64,000 bases of DNA from contig NZ_VUNR01000014.1 of the NCBI RefSeq assembly GCF_009695585.1, positions 16,809 through 80,808 on the forward strand. The letters run 5' to 3'. The notes under the pieces are model-generated. The model worked only from the letters and a program-made list of their open reading frames with translations, searched no databases and had not been told where the DNA came from. The translations under genes and the position numbers were made by a program. Numbering within the stretch: the stretch's first letter is position 1; every line of letters starts with the position of its first letter. This DNA comes from Anaerovibrio slackiae. GTDB taxonomy: Bacteria > Bacillota > Negativicutes > Selenomonadales > Selenomonadaceae. This document shows positions 17,546-25,492 of the stretch, piece after piece.

Positions 17546-18427
17546 TTAGTCTGCCTGTATATATCTGTTGAGGACAAAGCGCTGGAAGATGGCAGCAGAA
17601 GGAGGCAAGGTGGCAGTCGTATTCCAGGCGATGCCGATGGCTCGTTGGCATACAGGGAAGGAGATTGGCAGGAAAACCAGCTCGGGTGAAGCCAGGGCTG
17701 GGATTTTTGGCAGCAGGGCTATGCCAAGGCCTGCCCTTACCAGCCCTGCTACGGAGAAGATGTCTGCTCCTTCAAAGATGATATCAGGAGAAATGCCAGC
17801 CAGTTCACAAAACTGATCCGAGAGCAGCCGCAGGGTGAAGGCGGCTTCCAGCATAATGAAGGGCTCAGAGGCGGCTTCCTGGAGATTTATCTGCTTTTTG
17901 GCAGCAAAGGGATGATTTTTCGGTACAGCCAAATAGATTTCCTCCGAGCAGAGATACATCCAGCCGATATGCTCCGCCGGAAGCATGTTGGAGCACAGGC
18001 AGAGGTCTGCCTTGCCCTCCTGCAGGCTCTGTCCAAGGCTGGCAGGCGTATCCTGCCTGAGGGAAATGGAGATGCCGGGATACTGCTCTCGAAAGGCACA
18101 GAGCAGCTGCGGCACAAAATAGCTGCCCAGGGACTGAATGAAGGAAAGGCGGATGCTGCCCTTTTCCGGGGTGTCGGCAGAAATCAGGCTGCGCCCCAGT
18201 TCCAGCTGCCACAGTCCTTTTTCCACATACTTGAGGAATTTCCTGCCCTCAGCGGTAAGTTCCAGCTGCTTTTCACTGCGGTCAAAGAGTTGTACGCCAA
18301 GTTCTGCTTCAAGCTTGGCAATGGAACGGCTGAGGGCAGGCTGGGAAACGGCAATTGCCTTTGAGGCATTGGTAAAATGTTTGATATGGGCAAGGGTACA
18401 AAAGTATTCAAGCTGATGTAATTCCAT
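17546..18427 (-). CDS. LysR family transcriptional regulator
   Basis: 293 residues. The winged helix-turn-helix at the N-terminus (LEYFCTLAHIKHFTNASKAIAVSQPALSRSIAKLE) is typical of LysR. The rest is the periplasmic-binding-like effector domain (about 90-290), of the CynR/YybE-like kind. It is transcribed away from the MFS transporter gene, with 347 bases between, the standard arrangement for a regulator of its divergent neighbour. The effector is unknown. Confidence 0.92.
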   Translation of the reverse strand: MELHQLEYFCTLAHIKHFTNASKAIAVSQPALSRSIAKLEAELGVQLFDRSEKQLELTAEGRKFLKYVEKGLWQLELGRSLISADTPEKGSIRLSFIQSLGSYFVPQLLCAFREQYPGISISLRQDTPASLGQSLQEGKADLCLCSNMLPAEHIGWMYLCSEEIYLAVPKNHPFAAKKQINLQEAASEPFIMLEAAFTLRLLSDQFCELAGISPDIIFEGADIFSVAGLVRAGLGIALLPKIPALASPELVFLPISFPVCQRAIGIAWNTTATLPPSAAIFQRFVLNRYIQAD

Positions 18428-18550
18428 GTATGATGTCTCCTTTGTGAAAAAACGGTCAGGTTTTTGTGTTTTATAAAAGCTGATCTGATTTTGCAGGAAC
18501 AGATGGGGCTGGTTCAGTAGAGATTATACGCAGGCAGCGGAGAAAAAACA

Positions 18551-18564
18551 ATAGCTATAGCTAT
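18551..18564. promoter_or_regulatory. Candidate LysR operator
   Basis: Perfect 14-base palindrome ATAGCTATAGCTAT in the LysR/MFS divergent gap, 124 bases from the regulator start and about 210 from the MFS start. It has the dyad form of LysR-type sites (T-N11-A can be drawn within it). The remaining gap (18428-18774) shows no gene. Confidence 0.45.
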
Positions 18565-18774
18565 GCAAGTTTTTTATGGGAGGATATACATTTTTGTAAT
18601 AATACGGCTGCCAGGCAAAGTGGCGGCTTGGGCTGCTGCATAGTCCTTGTCTCGTTGGCAGGGGGGATAGTTGTGTGCTTTAATGCACAGGCTGCATAGA
18701 AAAGCATGTTTTTTGTATATTGGACAAATTGCGGCGGCAGGCTTATCCTTTTTTGCGAAAGGAGAGCGTTAGAT

Positions 18775-20208
18775 ATGTGTTGCAATGACAAAGGTTTTGT
18801 AAATGAATTGTCCAAGGAAATGAATATCACGGAGGCCGATGCGGAGTTCATCCTAATGAGCCAGGGAGTGGTGGGTCTTTATAACAGGCGGAGGCGGGGA
18901 ACTGAAGAAGCTGAGGAGCAGGCAAGGGCTTTGCTAGCTGCCAGTACATGCCATGAAGACAGCAGGGGGTCAGGGGAAAAACTGTGGACAGCCAATTATA
19001 TGCTGGATATTGCCATTAATTTTTTTGTATACGTTGTACATTACCAGCTGATGCTTTGGTCTACCAGCTATGCTATCAATACATGGCAGGTGTCCATCAG
19101 CACGGCGGGGCTGGCATCGGGAATATTTATCGTGGGCTCGCTGCTGATGCGTCTGCCGGCCGGCAGGTATATAGATTTGGCAGGGCGGCGCAGGCTGCTT
19201 TTGTGGGGCACGTCGGCGTATTTCCTGCTGATGCTGCTGTACAGGCTCTGTCCTGATGTTGCTTCCTTCATGGTGGTGCGCCTGCTGCAGGGGATGGCCT
19301 TCGGTGCCACATCCACAGCTACCAGCATTATTGCAGCTTCCCTGATTCCCCTGAAGCGGATGGGCAGCGGCATTGGGTATTATACACTGGGCGTAACCCT
19401 GGCATCAGCTGTAGGGCCTTTCTGGGCGCTTAGCTTTATTAATGTGGGTGACTTTGAGACAAGCATCATCTTTTGCAGTGCCCTGGCACTGATTATCCTG
19501 TGCCTGTCCTGGCTGCTTAAGGTGCCGGAGCGTGATTTGAGCGAGAGGGAACGGGAAGCTTATCATGGCGTTTCACTGGGGGATTTTATCGCTAAAAGTT
19601 CCGTGGCTATTTCTATGATTGCCATGGTGGGCGGTGTCTGCTACTCGACTGTGCTCAGCTATATGGGGGAGTATGCCGCTGCCAACGGTATGGCAGAGCT
19701 GGGAGGCAGATTTTTCTTTTTGTGCTTTGCAGCCGCCTCTATCCTGAGCCGTCCGCTGATTGGCTGGCTGCTGGACAACCGGGGCGGTAATGTGGTAATT
19801 TATCCATCCCTGCTTTTTTTGACAGGTTCCATGCTGCTGGTGGCTTTTGCTGCTGATGATTATATGCTTCTGGCAGGGGGGGTGCTGCTGGGAATAGGCT
19901 ACGGCAGCATTACGGCGGCCTGTCATGCCCTTGCCCTGCATTGCTCATTATCCCGCAAGATGGGAGTGGCTACCTCCACTTATTTTATGCTGCTGGATAT
20001 GGGAACCGGTGCCGGGCCTTACTGCCTGGGCAGTGTTGTGCCATTTTTCGGGTTTTCTGCCGTGTACATTATGGCCGCGATTATCGCAGTGCTGGGATTT
20101 GGCGGCTATTTCCTGTCCATGGGGCGTTTCCATCGCTTTTCCATTGAGAGGCTGGACAGGGAACGTGATATCAAGAAGCGGGCGGCCATGCACGCGGCTA
20201 ATGCCTGA
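18775..20208 (+). CDS. Major facilitator superfamily transporter with N-terminal extension
   Basis: 477-residue inner-membrane transporter with about twelve helices starting near residue 75. The MFS loop 2-3 signature appears as GRYIDLAGRRRLLLWG, and its counterpart in the second half as RPLIGWLLDNRGG. Sugar/drug exporter-like (YhhS/arabinose-efflux type); substrate unknown. The first 70 residues are a soluble extension (MCCNDKGFVNELSKEMNI..., with an Arg run near residue 39) not usual in the family. The start at 18775 follows AAAGGAGAG; a longer frame from 18706 is unlikely. Divergent from a LysR regulator that probably controls it. Confidence 0.88.
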   Translation: MCCNDKGFVNELSKEMNITEADAEFILMSQGVVGLYNRRRRGTEEAEEQARALLAASTCHEDSRGSGEKLWTANYMLDIAINFFVYVVHYQLMLWSTSYAINTWQVSISTAGLASGIFIVGSLLMRLPAGRYIDLAGRRRLLLWGTSAYFLLMLLYRLCPDVASFMVVRLLQGMAFGATSTATSIIAASLIPLKRMGSGIGYYTLGVTLASAVGPFWALSFINVGDFETSIIFCSALALIILCLSWLLKVPERDLSEREREAYHGVSLGDFIAKSSVAISMIAMVGGVCYSTVLSYMGEYAAANGMAELGGRFFFLCFAAASILSRPLIGWLLDNRGGNVVIYPSLLFLTGSMLLVAFAADDYMLLAGGVLLGIGYGSITAACHALALHCSLSRKMGVATSTYFMLLDMGTGAGPYCLGSVVPFFGFSAVYIMAAIIAVLGFGGYFLSMGRFHRFSIERLDRERDIKKRAAMHAANA

Positions 20209-20237
20209 GGGGTGAGACAAAAAATTTTTTTGCAGGG

Positions 20238-20266
20238 TTGACACAATTTTCATTCAGTGCTAATAT
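20238..20266 (+). promoter_or_regulatory. Promoter of the cobalamin riboswitch RNA
   Basis: TTGACA (20238-20243), 17-base spacer, TAATAT (20261-20266), about 85 bases before the aptamer core. Confidence 0.75.
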
Positions 20267-20355
20267 AGGATTCGTAAGCTGATATTGATTGAACCTATGG
20301 TGCTCTTGCGGATGGTTTAATATGATTAGTAGCTGAAGAACTGAATATGGATTGG

Positions 20356-20527
20356 AACAGGTGCCTATATGCCGGGAGAGATTCGGCATAGGCCTAACAA
20401 GAGAAGCCGGTTGAAGTCCGGCGCGGTCCCGCCACTGTAGCAGGGAGCAAGACCACATTTATGTCACTGGAGCAATCTGGGAAGGCGTGGTTGAGCGATG
20501 ATCTGGAGCCAGGAGAACTGCCTGTTT
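20356..20527 (+). ncRNA. Cobalamin riboswitch (adenosylcobalamin class)
   Basis: Contains the conserved B12-box and core strings: AACAGGTGCC at the 5' side, AAGAGAAGCCGG, AGTCCGGCGCGGTCCCGCC followed by ACTGTAGC, and the closing GAGCCAGGAGAACTGCC with TGCCTGTT pairing back to AACAGGTGCC. It binds a cobalamin and switches the RNA downstream. It is followed by a dyad (ATCAC...GTGAT) and a terminator at 20588, so control is probably by premature termination. No B12 transport or B12-dependent gene follows. Confidence 0.95.
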
Positions 20528-20587
20528 AGCAATCACCGTTAGACCTGCGAGTGATGGGAAGGGGATTTTTTTACAACTATGTGCATG

Positions 20588-20615
20588 AATCCTGGCTTTT
20601 GGTCAGGATTTTTTT
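20588..20615 (+). terminator. Terminator behind the cobalamin riboswitch
   Basis: Stem AATCCTG / CAGGATT with loop GCTTTTGGT and a T tract. It is 60 bases beyond the aptamer and probably the expression platform. Confidence 0.8.
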
Positions 20616-20881
20616 GTGGCATATTTGGGCTGGTATTTGTTGTACAAATGCTTTGCATGGATTGTGCAGATATTTTTGTGCGGCGTAGCTGTCTGTGTGC
20701 CACAATGCAGTGCAGCATCCTTTCATCATTGGCAGTGATGACTTTGACGAAAGGTTTTTCTTTGCGGTTTCAGCGCTGCAAGGAAAGCATTGCTCATACA
20801 TTTCATTCATGGTTGCCGGTGCAGTGGACTGCACCATTGCGACAGGGCTCCGGAGCAAGTTTCCGGAGCCTATTTATTTTT
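20616..20881 (+). ncRNA. Short transcript region downstream of the riboswitch (unidentified)
   Basis: About 230 bases between the riboswitch terminator and a second strong terminator (GGCTCCGGA / TCCGGAGCC, 20846-20870, then TATTTATTTTT). It includes a perfect hairpin GGTGCAG-TGGA-CTGCACC (20818-20835). Short open frames here run through the terminator and have no convincing ribosome site, so coding is doubtful. The next gene has its own promoter at 21011. It may be a B12-controlled small RNA or the remains of a deleted B12-regulated gene. Confidence 0.4.
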
Positions 20882-21010
20882 CAGTATCATAAATATTGTA
20901 AATCGCAAGATAAATAACGCATAGAGTTATAGCTTGAGGTTATAGTTATATTGTAATGATAGGGGAAATATATCGTTTGCTATTATTGTCAACAGGTGCT
21001 AATTAGTGGC

Positions 21011-21039
21011 TTGACAATTGTGCAGCAGACTGATATTAA
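21011..21039 (+). promoter_or_regulatory. Promoter of the GntP-family permease gene
   Basis: TTGACA, 17-base spacer, TATTAA, then about 75 bases of leader to the ATG. It separates this gene from the cobalamin riboswitch. Confidence 0.7.
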
Positions 21040-21117
21040 TATATAGGCTGGCAGCTTTTGAGGGATTGCCTGTCGGCTGGATATGTGTAATATGGATTAT
21101 AGGAGGAGTAAATTTTA

Positions 21118-22533
21118 ATGGACACAGCAATAATTTTTGTTGCCTTAATTGGTCTGATGGTAATGGCGTACCGGGGAGCATCGATTATCCTGATTGCACC
21201 GGTATTTGCAGTGGTGGCTGCCCTGGGCAGTGAGCATGCTTCCCTGCCTGTGTTCAGCGAGCTGTACATGACCAAGGCGGCTGAATACCTGAAAAATTAT
21301 TATCCAATTTTCCTGTTTGGTGCAGTATTTGCCCGCCTGATGGAGAAGGGCGGCATGGCTGCCTCGGTGGCAGGCAAGATTATTGAGCTGCTGGGTGAAA
21401 AGAGGGCAGTGCTGGCGGTGCTTCTGGGCTGCGGTGCCCTGACCTACGGCGGCCTGAGCGTGTTCGTTGTTGCTTTTGTAATGTATCCTTTTGGTGCGGT
21501 AGTGTTCAAGAAGGCAGATATTCCGAAGCGCCTTCTGCCGGCGGCATTGTGGATGGGTATCTTTTCCTTTGCCATGGTGGCTATGCCGGGTACGCCTCAG
21601 ATTCAGAATATTATTCCTTCTTCTTATTTCGGTACTTCCACCTGGTCCGGCATGGGCATCGGCATCTTTGCCAGCGTGGTGTTCCTGCTAATGGGCTGGG
21701 GCTGGATTTCCTTCCGGGCCAAGCGGCTGAAGGCTGCCGGTGAGGGCTATGGCCGTCACATTGAGTTCAGCCAGCGCCGCCACAAGATTCCGAATCCTAA
21801 CTGGAAGGTGTCCGTGATTCCGCTGATTATGGTTATTGGCCTGAATGTATTCCTGTCCAACCCTTTTAACTGGGATTGGGCCTTCCATTGGGATCAGGGT
21901 GCCCTGGAGTCCCTGGTGCCTTTGAAGATCAGCCTGCTGGCTCATTCCGTGGCAAAGATTTCCGCTGGCTGGTCCATTACAATTTCCCTGATTTTGAGCA
22001 GTATTGCAGCAGCGATTATTGCCCGCAGGCATCTGCGCATCACTGAGGGCATGATGACTACTATCAACGGCTCGGCGGTTTCTTCCTGCAGTGCGGTTTT
22101 GAATGTGGCTTCCGGCTACGCTTTCGGCTGCGTGGTAGTCAGCCTGGGTGGCTTTGTGGTTATCAAGGATTTGTTGCTGAATCTTGATTTTGGCGGCGGT
22201 CCGCTGTTTTCCGCGGTGCTGACTACCAATGTTATGTGCGGCTTCACCGGATCCGCTTCCGGCGGCTTGACTATTGCCCTTTCCATGCTGGGTGACCAGT
22301 GGGCGGCTATGGCTGCTCAGGCAGGCATCCCGCTGGAGGTGTTGCACCGTATTGTAGCTATTTCTTCTATCGGTATTGACCCGGTGCCTCACTGTGGTGC
22401 CTTGGTTACCATGCTGGCCATCTGCGGACTGAGCCACAAGGATTCCTATGGTGATATTGCCATTCTCATGGGCATGAAGTTCCTGGTGCCGTTCCTGTGC
22501 GTGATTTTCTACATGGTAACTGGGATTGCCTGA
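21118..22533 (+). CDS. GntP family permease
   Basis: 471-residue inner-membrane proton symporter with about 12 helices. Regions typical of GntP/hydroxybutyrate permeases: LEKGG-like RLMEKGGMAASVAGKI (near 79), YGGLSVFVVAFVMYP, MPGTPQIQNIIPSSYFGTSTW (near 157) and GFTGSASGGLTIAL. Members take up gluconate, fructuronate, D-glycerate or 3-hydroxybutyrate; the nonstandard gate residues do not settle which. AGGAGGAG precedes the ATG. It has its own promoter and a terminator behind. Confidence 0.88.
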   Translation: MDTAIIFVALIGLMVMAYRGASIILIAPVFAVVAALGSEHASLPVFSELYMTKAAEYLKNYYPIFLFGAVFARLMEKGGMAASVAGKIIELLGEKRAVLAVLLGCGALTYGGLSVFVVAFVMYPFGAVVFKKADIPKRLLPAALWMGIFSFAMVAMPGTPQIQNIIPSSYFGTSTWSGMGIGIFASVVFLLMGWGWISFRAKRLKAAGEGYGRHIEFSQRRHKIPNPNWKVSVIPLIMVIGLNVFLSNPFNWDWAFHWDQGALESLVPLKISLLAHSVAKISAGWSITISLILSSIAAAIIARRHLRITEGMMTTINGSAVSSCSAVLNVASGYAFGCVVVSLGGFVVIKDLLLNLDFGGGPLFSAVLTTNVMCGFTGSASGGLTIALSMLGDQWAAMAAQAGIPLEVLHRIVAISSIGIDPVPHCGALVTMLAICGLSHKDSYGDIAILMGMKFLVPFLCVIFYMVTGIA

Positions 22534-22632
22534 TATATTGACTGATTATAATTATATTGTGTGTTCATAGCTTTTGGCTATGTGAATGAATTGCTGATGA
22601 TTTTTAAAACTTGATTGTTTTCGGCTATTCAG

Positions 22633-22677
22633 GCGGCATAGGGGGTTACTGTAATGGTAGTTTCCTGTGCCGCTTTT
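22633..22677 (+). terminator. Terminator after the GntP-family gene
   Basis: Stem GCGGCATAGG / CCTGTGCCGC (one G-U pair), 21-base loop, TTTT. Confidence 0.75.
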
Positions 22678-22698
22678 GGCATTGGCAGGGATAATGAT

Positions 22699-22727
22699 TT
22701 GACATAAGCGGCATGTTGTGGTAAAGT
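22699..22727 (+). promoter_or_regulatory. Probable promoter of the symporter gene
   Basis: TTGACA with 17-base spacing to a weak -10 (TAAAGT); TATAAA lies a few bases further on. Confidence 0.45.
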
Positions 22728-22784
22728 ATAAATCATAGTTTTTATATATGTTATCACTATATTTATTGAAGGAAGGTTTTTTGT

Positions 22785-24065
22785 ATGGCTGATAATAGCA
22801 AAAGGGCTTCAGTGGCAGAGACTGCCCGGGAAGCTATGGCAAAAAATGATGCCGGAGCTCAGAAAAAGCAGCTGGTGCTGTGGTTCAGTGCCCTGATTGC
22901 AGGCGGTATTCTTGGCTGGCTGCAGATTGCATCCCTGAATGGATTATTTGATTTTATTGCGACAGTGTTTACGCGGCTGTTCCAGTTTATTGCCGTGCCG
23001 ACTATTGCTTTGGCGGTGATTACCACCTTGGCGGATTTGGGCAGCAGGAAGGAAACAGGCAGGATTTTTGCCCGGGCAGTTACTTATACCCTGCTGACTA
23101 CTTTCTCGGCAGCTCTGGTGGGGCTGATTTTGTACAATGTGATTGCACCTGGCAACCTGCCGGCGGACGTTGTGGGGGCAGGAGCTGCAGATGTGCCTCA
23201 GAAGCTGGAGAAGCTTTCTTATTATGAGCATTTTCTGTCTGTTATTCCGAATAATATGCTGCAGCCTTTCCTGGCAGGCAATGTGCTGTCGGTGCTGCTG
23301 ATTGCAGCCTTTGCCGGGCTGGGGCTGGCCTTTATGCCGGAGACGGAGAACCGTGCGGTGCTTTTGAAGGGCATCAAGGGGTTGCAGGAGCTTTTGTTTA
23401 CCATGATTCGCGGTATTCTTTATGTACTGCCTCTGGGCATCCTGGCTTTTGCCGCCCAGCTGTCCGCCCAGATTGAGGCCGGTGTGATTGTTGGCTCTCT
23501 TGGCAAGTATGTGGCAGTGGTGCTGGGAGGCAATGCGGTGCAGTTTTTCATCGTCCTGCCGCTGTTTTTGCTTTTGCGGGGGCTGAATCCACTGTATGTA
23601 TTCCGCCAGATGTCCCCGGCCATTGCCGTGGCGCTTTTCACTAAGAGCTCTGCCGGTACTCTGCCGGTAACTCTGGCTTCTGCTGAGAATAATCTCAAGG
23701 TCAATACCAAGGTATCACGCTTCGTGCTGCCAATTTGCACCACCATCAACATGAATGGCTGTGCGGCGTTTATTTTGGTAACATCCCTGTTTGTAATGCA
23801 GAATGCCGGTCTTGAGCTGACTACCGGCACTATGATTACCTGGCTGTTTGTGGCTGTGCTGGCGGCAGTGGGTAACGCCGGCGTGCCGATGGGCTGCTAT
23901 TTCCTTACGTTGTCCCTGATGTCCTCTTTGGGAGTGCCTCTGGGCATTATGGGCATCATCCTGCCGATTTTCACTATTATAGATATGATAGAAACAGCTG
24001 AGAATGTCTGGTCTGATTCTGTGGTATGTGCCATGACAGATCATGACCTCAGAGGCAAAATTTAA
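22785..24065 (+). CDS. Dicarboxylate/amino acid:cation symporter
   Basis: 426-residue inner-membrane transporter of the DAACS family (GltP/SstT/DctA). Seen: eight-helix hydrophobic pattern, the hairpin-loop motif FTKSSAGTLPVTL (family has a Ser-rich TSSSA here), NMNGCAAF (family NMDGT) and GNAGVPMGCYF. The substitutions at substrate loops suggest a substrate other than plain glutamate; serine/threonine or neutral amino acids are possible. The N-terminal 25 residues are soluble. GAAGGAAGG lies before the ATG. The stop TAA (in AAAATTTAAGTTT) lies inside the terminal motif of repeat copy B. Confidence 0.88.
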   Translation: MADNSKRASVAETAREAMAKNDAGAQKKQLVLWFSALIAGGILGWLQIASLNGLFDFIATVFTRLFQFIAVPTIALAVITTLADLGSRKETGRIFARAVTYTLLTTFSAALVGLILYNVIAPGNLPADVVGAGAADVPQKLEKLSYYEHFLSVIPNNMLQPFLAGNVLSVLLIAAFAGLGLAFMPETENRAVLLKGIKGLQELLFTMIRGILYVLPLGILAFAAQLSAQIEAGVIVGSLGKYVAVVLGGNAVQFFIVLPLFLLLRGLNPLYVFRQMSPAIAVALFTKSSAGTLPVTLASAENNLKVNTKVSRFVLPICTTINMNGCAAFILVTSLFVMQNAGLELTTGTMITWLFVAVLAAVGNAGVPMGCYFLTLSLMSSLGVPLGIMGIILPIFTIIDMIETAENVWSDSVVCAMTDHDLRGKI

Positions 24066-24900
24066 GTTTGTCGTAGTGCTTGATTGTTACTTTTGCGATA
24101 TATGTACGTTTTAATTATTAGTGCAGGGGAGCTGTCAGAAAAACATCAGCAAATACTCCAATGGTCGGAGAGGCAATGCCAATGCAGGCACGCTCGCGCT
24201 ACTATCCACGCCTAGCGGATGCTAAGCTCTCGCTGCGCCTACGGCTTGCGACTCGCTAAGCACCGAGGCGCGTCTCAGTGCCTTGCATTGGCACCGCCTT
24301 CTCCGCCCATCGCATTATCTGCTGATAGTTACACTCCTGCGGCAGCTCCCCACTTACTTATCAGCAAGCCCTTATATTTTGCCATAGCAACATAATGATA
24401 CTTTACGAACAAGCCTGAAATAGGGGGCTGGGAGGCTGACGCTACCTGATACTGCCAACTGCTATGCAAGGCAATCTGCTATTATGAGCAGAGTTGTTTG
24501 CACTATACGTTTATGCAAAGGTTGGCAATTGCAAGTTTCGTCAGCCTCCCGGCTCTTCCTTTTCAGGCTTGCTCGTAAAGTCAGAATTAGTTGCTACAGT
24601 TGCATACTAATTGAATGCAGTTGGATTATTATGTGCATATCTGTTCAGACACAAAGAGGGACAGGTGCGGCATGTACCCAAAGAAAACCTTGAGTGCAGC
24701 CTCGCTTCTTAGCAAGTGCGAGCGTAAGCGATGCAGGAGCTTAGAAGCGCGAGGCTGTGCTAAGAGCGAGAGCGAGTTTTCTATGGGTACTGCCGCTACC
24801 TGTCCTTTTAATAATGTCTGAACAGAGTCCACGAACTATCAAACCATTTTAGTCAGTATGTGCACGAAGTAACAAACCGGCACTACGACAAACTGAAATT
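24058..24900. repeat. Long hairpin repeat copy B (paired modules)
   Basis: 843 bp between the symporter and the DUF4869 gene. It starts with AAATTTAAGTTTGTCGTAGTG and ends with CACTACGACAAACTGAAATT. The left half is a divergent type-3 module (stem GCAATGCCAATGCAGGCAC / GTGCCTTGCATTGGCACCGC, loop with GCCTAGCGGATGCTAAGC). The right half (about 24480-24900) is a type-1 module, inverted relative to copy A, with the 190-nt hairpin between TCTGTTCAGAC at 24640 and GTCTGAACAGA near 24820. The shared core AAGCCTGAAATAGG...CTGACG occurs in both halves pointing to the centre. No gene inside. Confidence 0.88.
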
Positions 24901-24945
24901 AACATAATATCAAACTTATGATATAATAACAATAGGTATTGTTAT
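24899..24945 (+). promoter_or_regulatory. Promoter with 20-bp palindromic operator
   Basis: TTAACA (24899-24904, straddling the end of repeat B), 17-base spacer, TATAAT (24922-24927). The perfect dyad ATAACAATA-GG-TATTGTTAT (24926-24945) overlaps the -10 end. Such a placement fits a repressor site for the DUF4869/ATPase pair. Confidence 0.7.
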
Positions 24946-24982
24946 AAAAGTTCTAGGTGTTCCGGCAAGGGGAGGTTAGCTT

Positions 24983-25420
24983 ATGTTGCACATAGTTTTT
25001 GGCAGGTTGCCGGAGGCTGTCTTCAATACGGCTGTGTATTTCAAGAACAGTTATGAGGATAGCTGGATAACGGACGATTTTGCGAAAAGGGCAATTCTTG
25101 ATGTGGATAAATCTGTCGTGCTGGGAAATGGCGTGATTGACAGCCCGGTTCTGGGCAAGATAGCTCCCAATTCCCTGTCAGGCGGTGTAAAAACCTTGAT
25201 TTTGATAAAAAATGAGCCTGAGCGGATATTTAATGCCTCCACCTGTGGGGATAATTGTGCTAAATGGCTTCTGGAGATAGGCAGATTGCAGGATATTACC
25301 ATTAATTTGCGGCATATTATGGATTTTGGCAGCGAACCTTTTGCTATACATATAGTAAATACGGATGCAGTTGTGCATAATATGCGTGAAATGGTGCTGA
25401 TAGCTGGCAGGTATGTATAA
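24983..25420 (+). CDS. DUF4869-type protein of unknown function
   Basis: 145 residues, no membrane segment, no known catalytic motif. The N-terminus (MLHIVFGRLPEAVFNTAVYFKN) and the segment LGNGVIDSPVLG...LSGGVKTLIL resemble the DUF4869 family seen in gut and rumen Firmicutes; I recall this from family knowledge and cannot confirm it here. A Cys pair (CGDNC, about 88-92) and the ending FAIHIVNTDAVVHNMREMV are visible. GGGGAGG precedes the ATG. It is followed 72 bases on by an ATPase gene and shares its promoter; this pairing is recurrent for the family. Confidence 0.6.
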   Translation: MLHIVFGRLPEAVFNTAVYFKNSYEDSWITDDFAKRAILDVDKSVVLGNGVIDSPVLGKIAPNSLSGGVKTLILIKNEPERIFNASTCGDNCAKWLLEIGRLQDITINLRHIMDFGSEPFAIHIVNTDAVVHNMREMVLIAGRYV

Positions 25421-25492
25421 CAGGTACATGGGGTATATATCAGAGATGTGCAACAGGTATGTATAGCAGGTAATGTGCAACGGGGGCTGATT

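Noticed and set aside
20579..20917. Open frame starting just behind the riboswitch (112 codons)
   Set aside because: It runs through two terminator hairpins and its residues show no family character.
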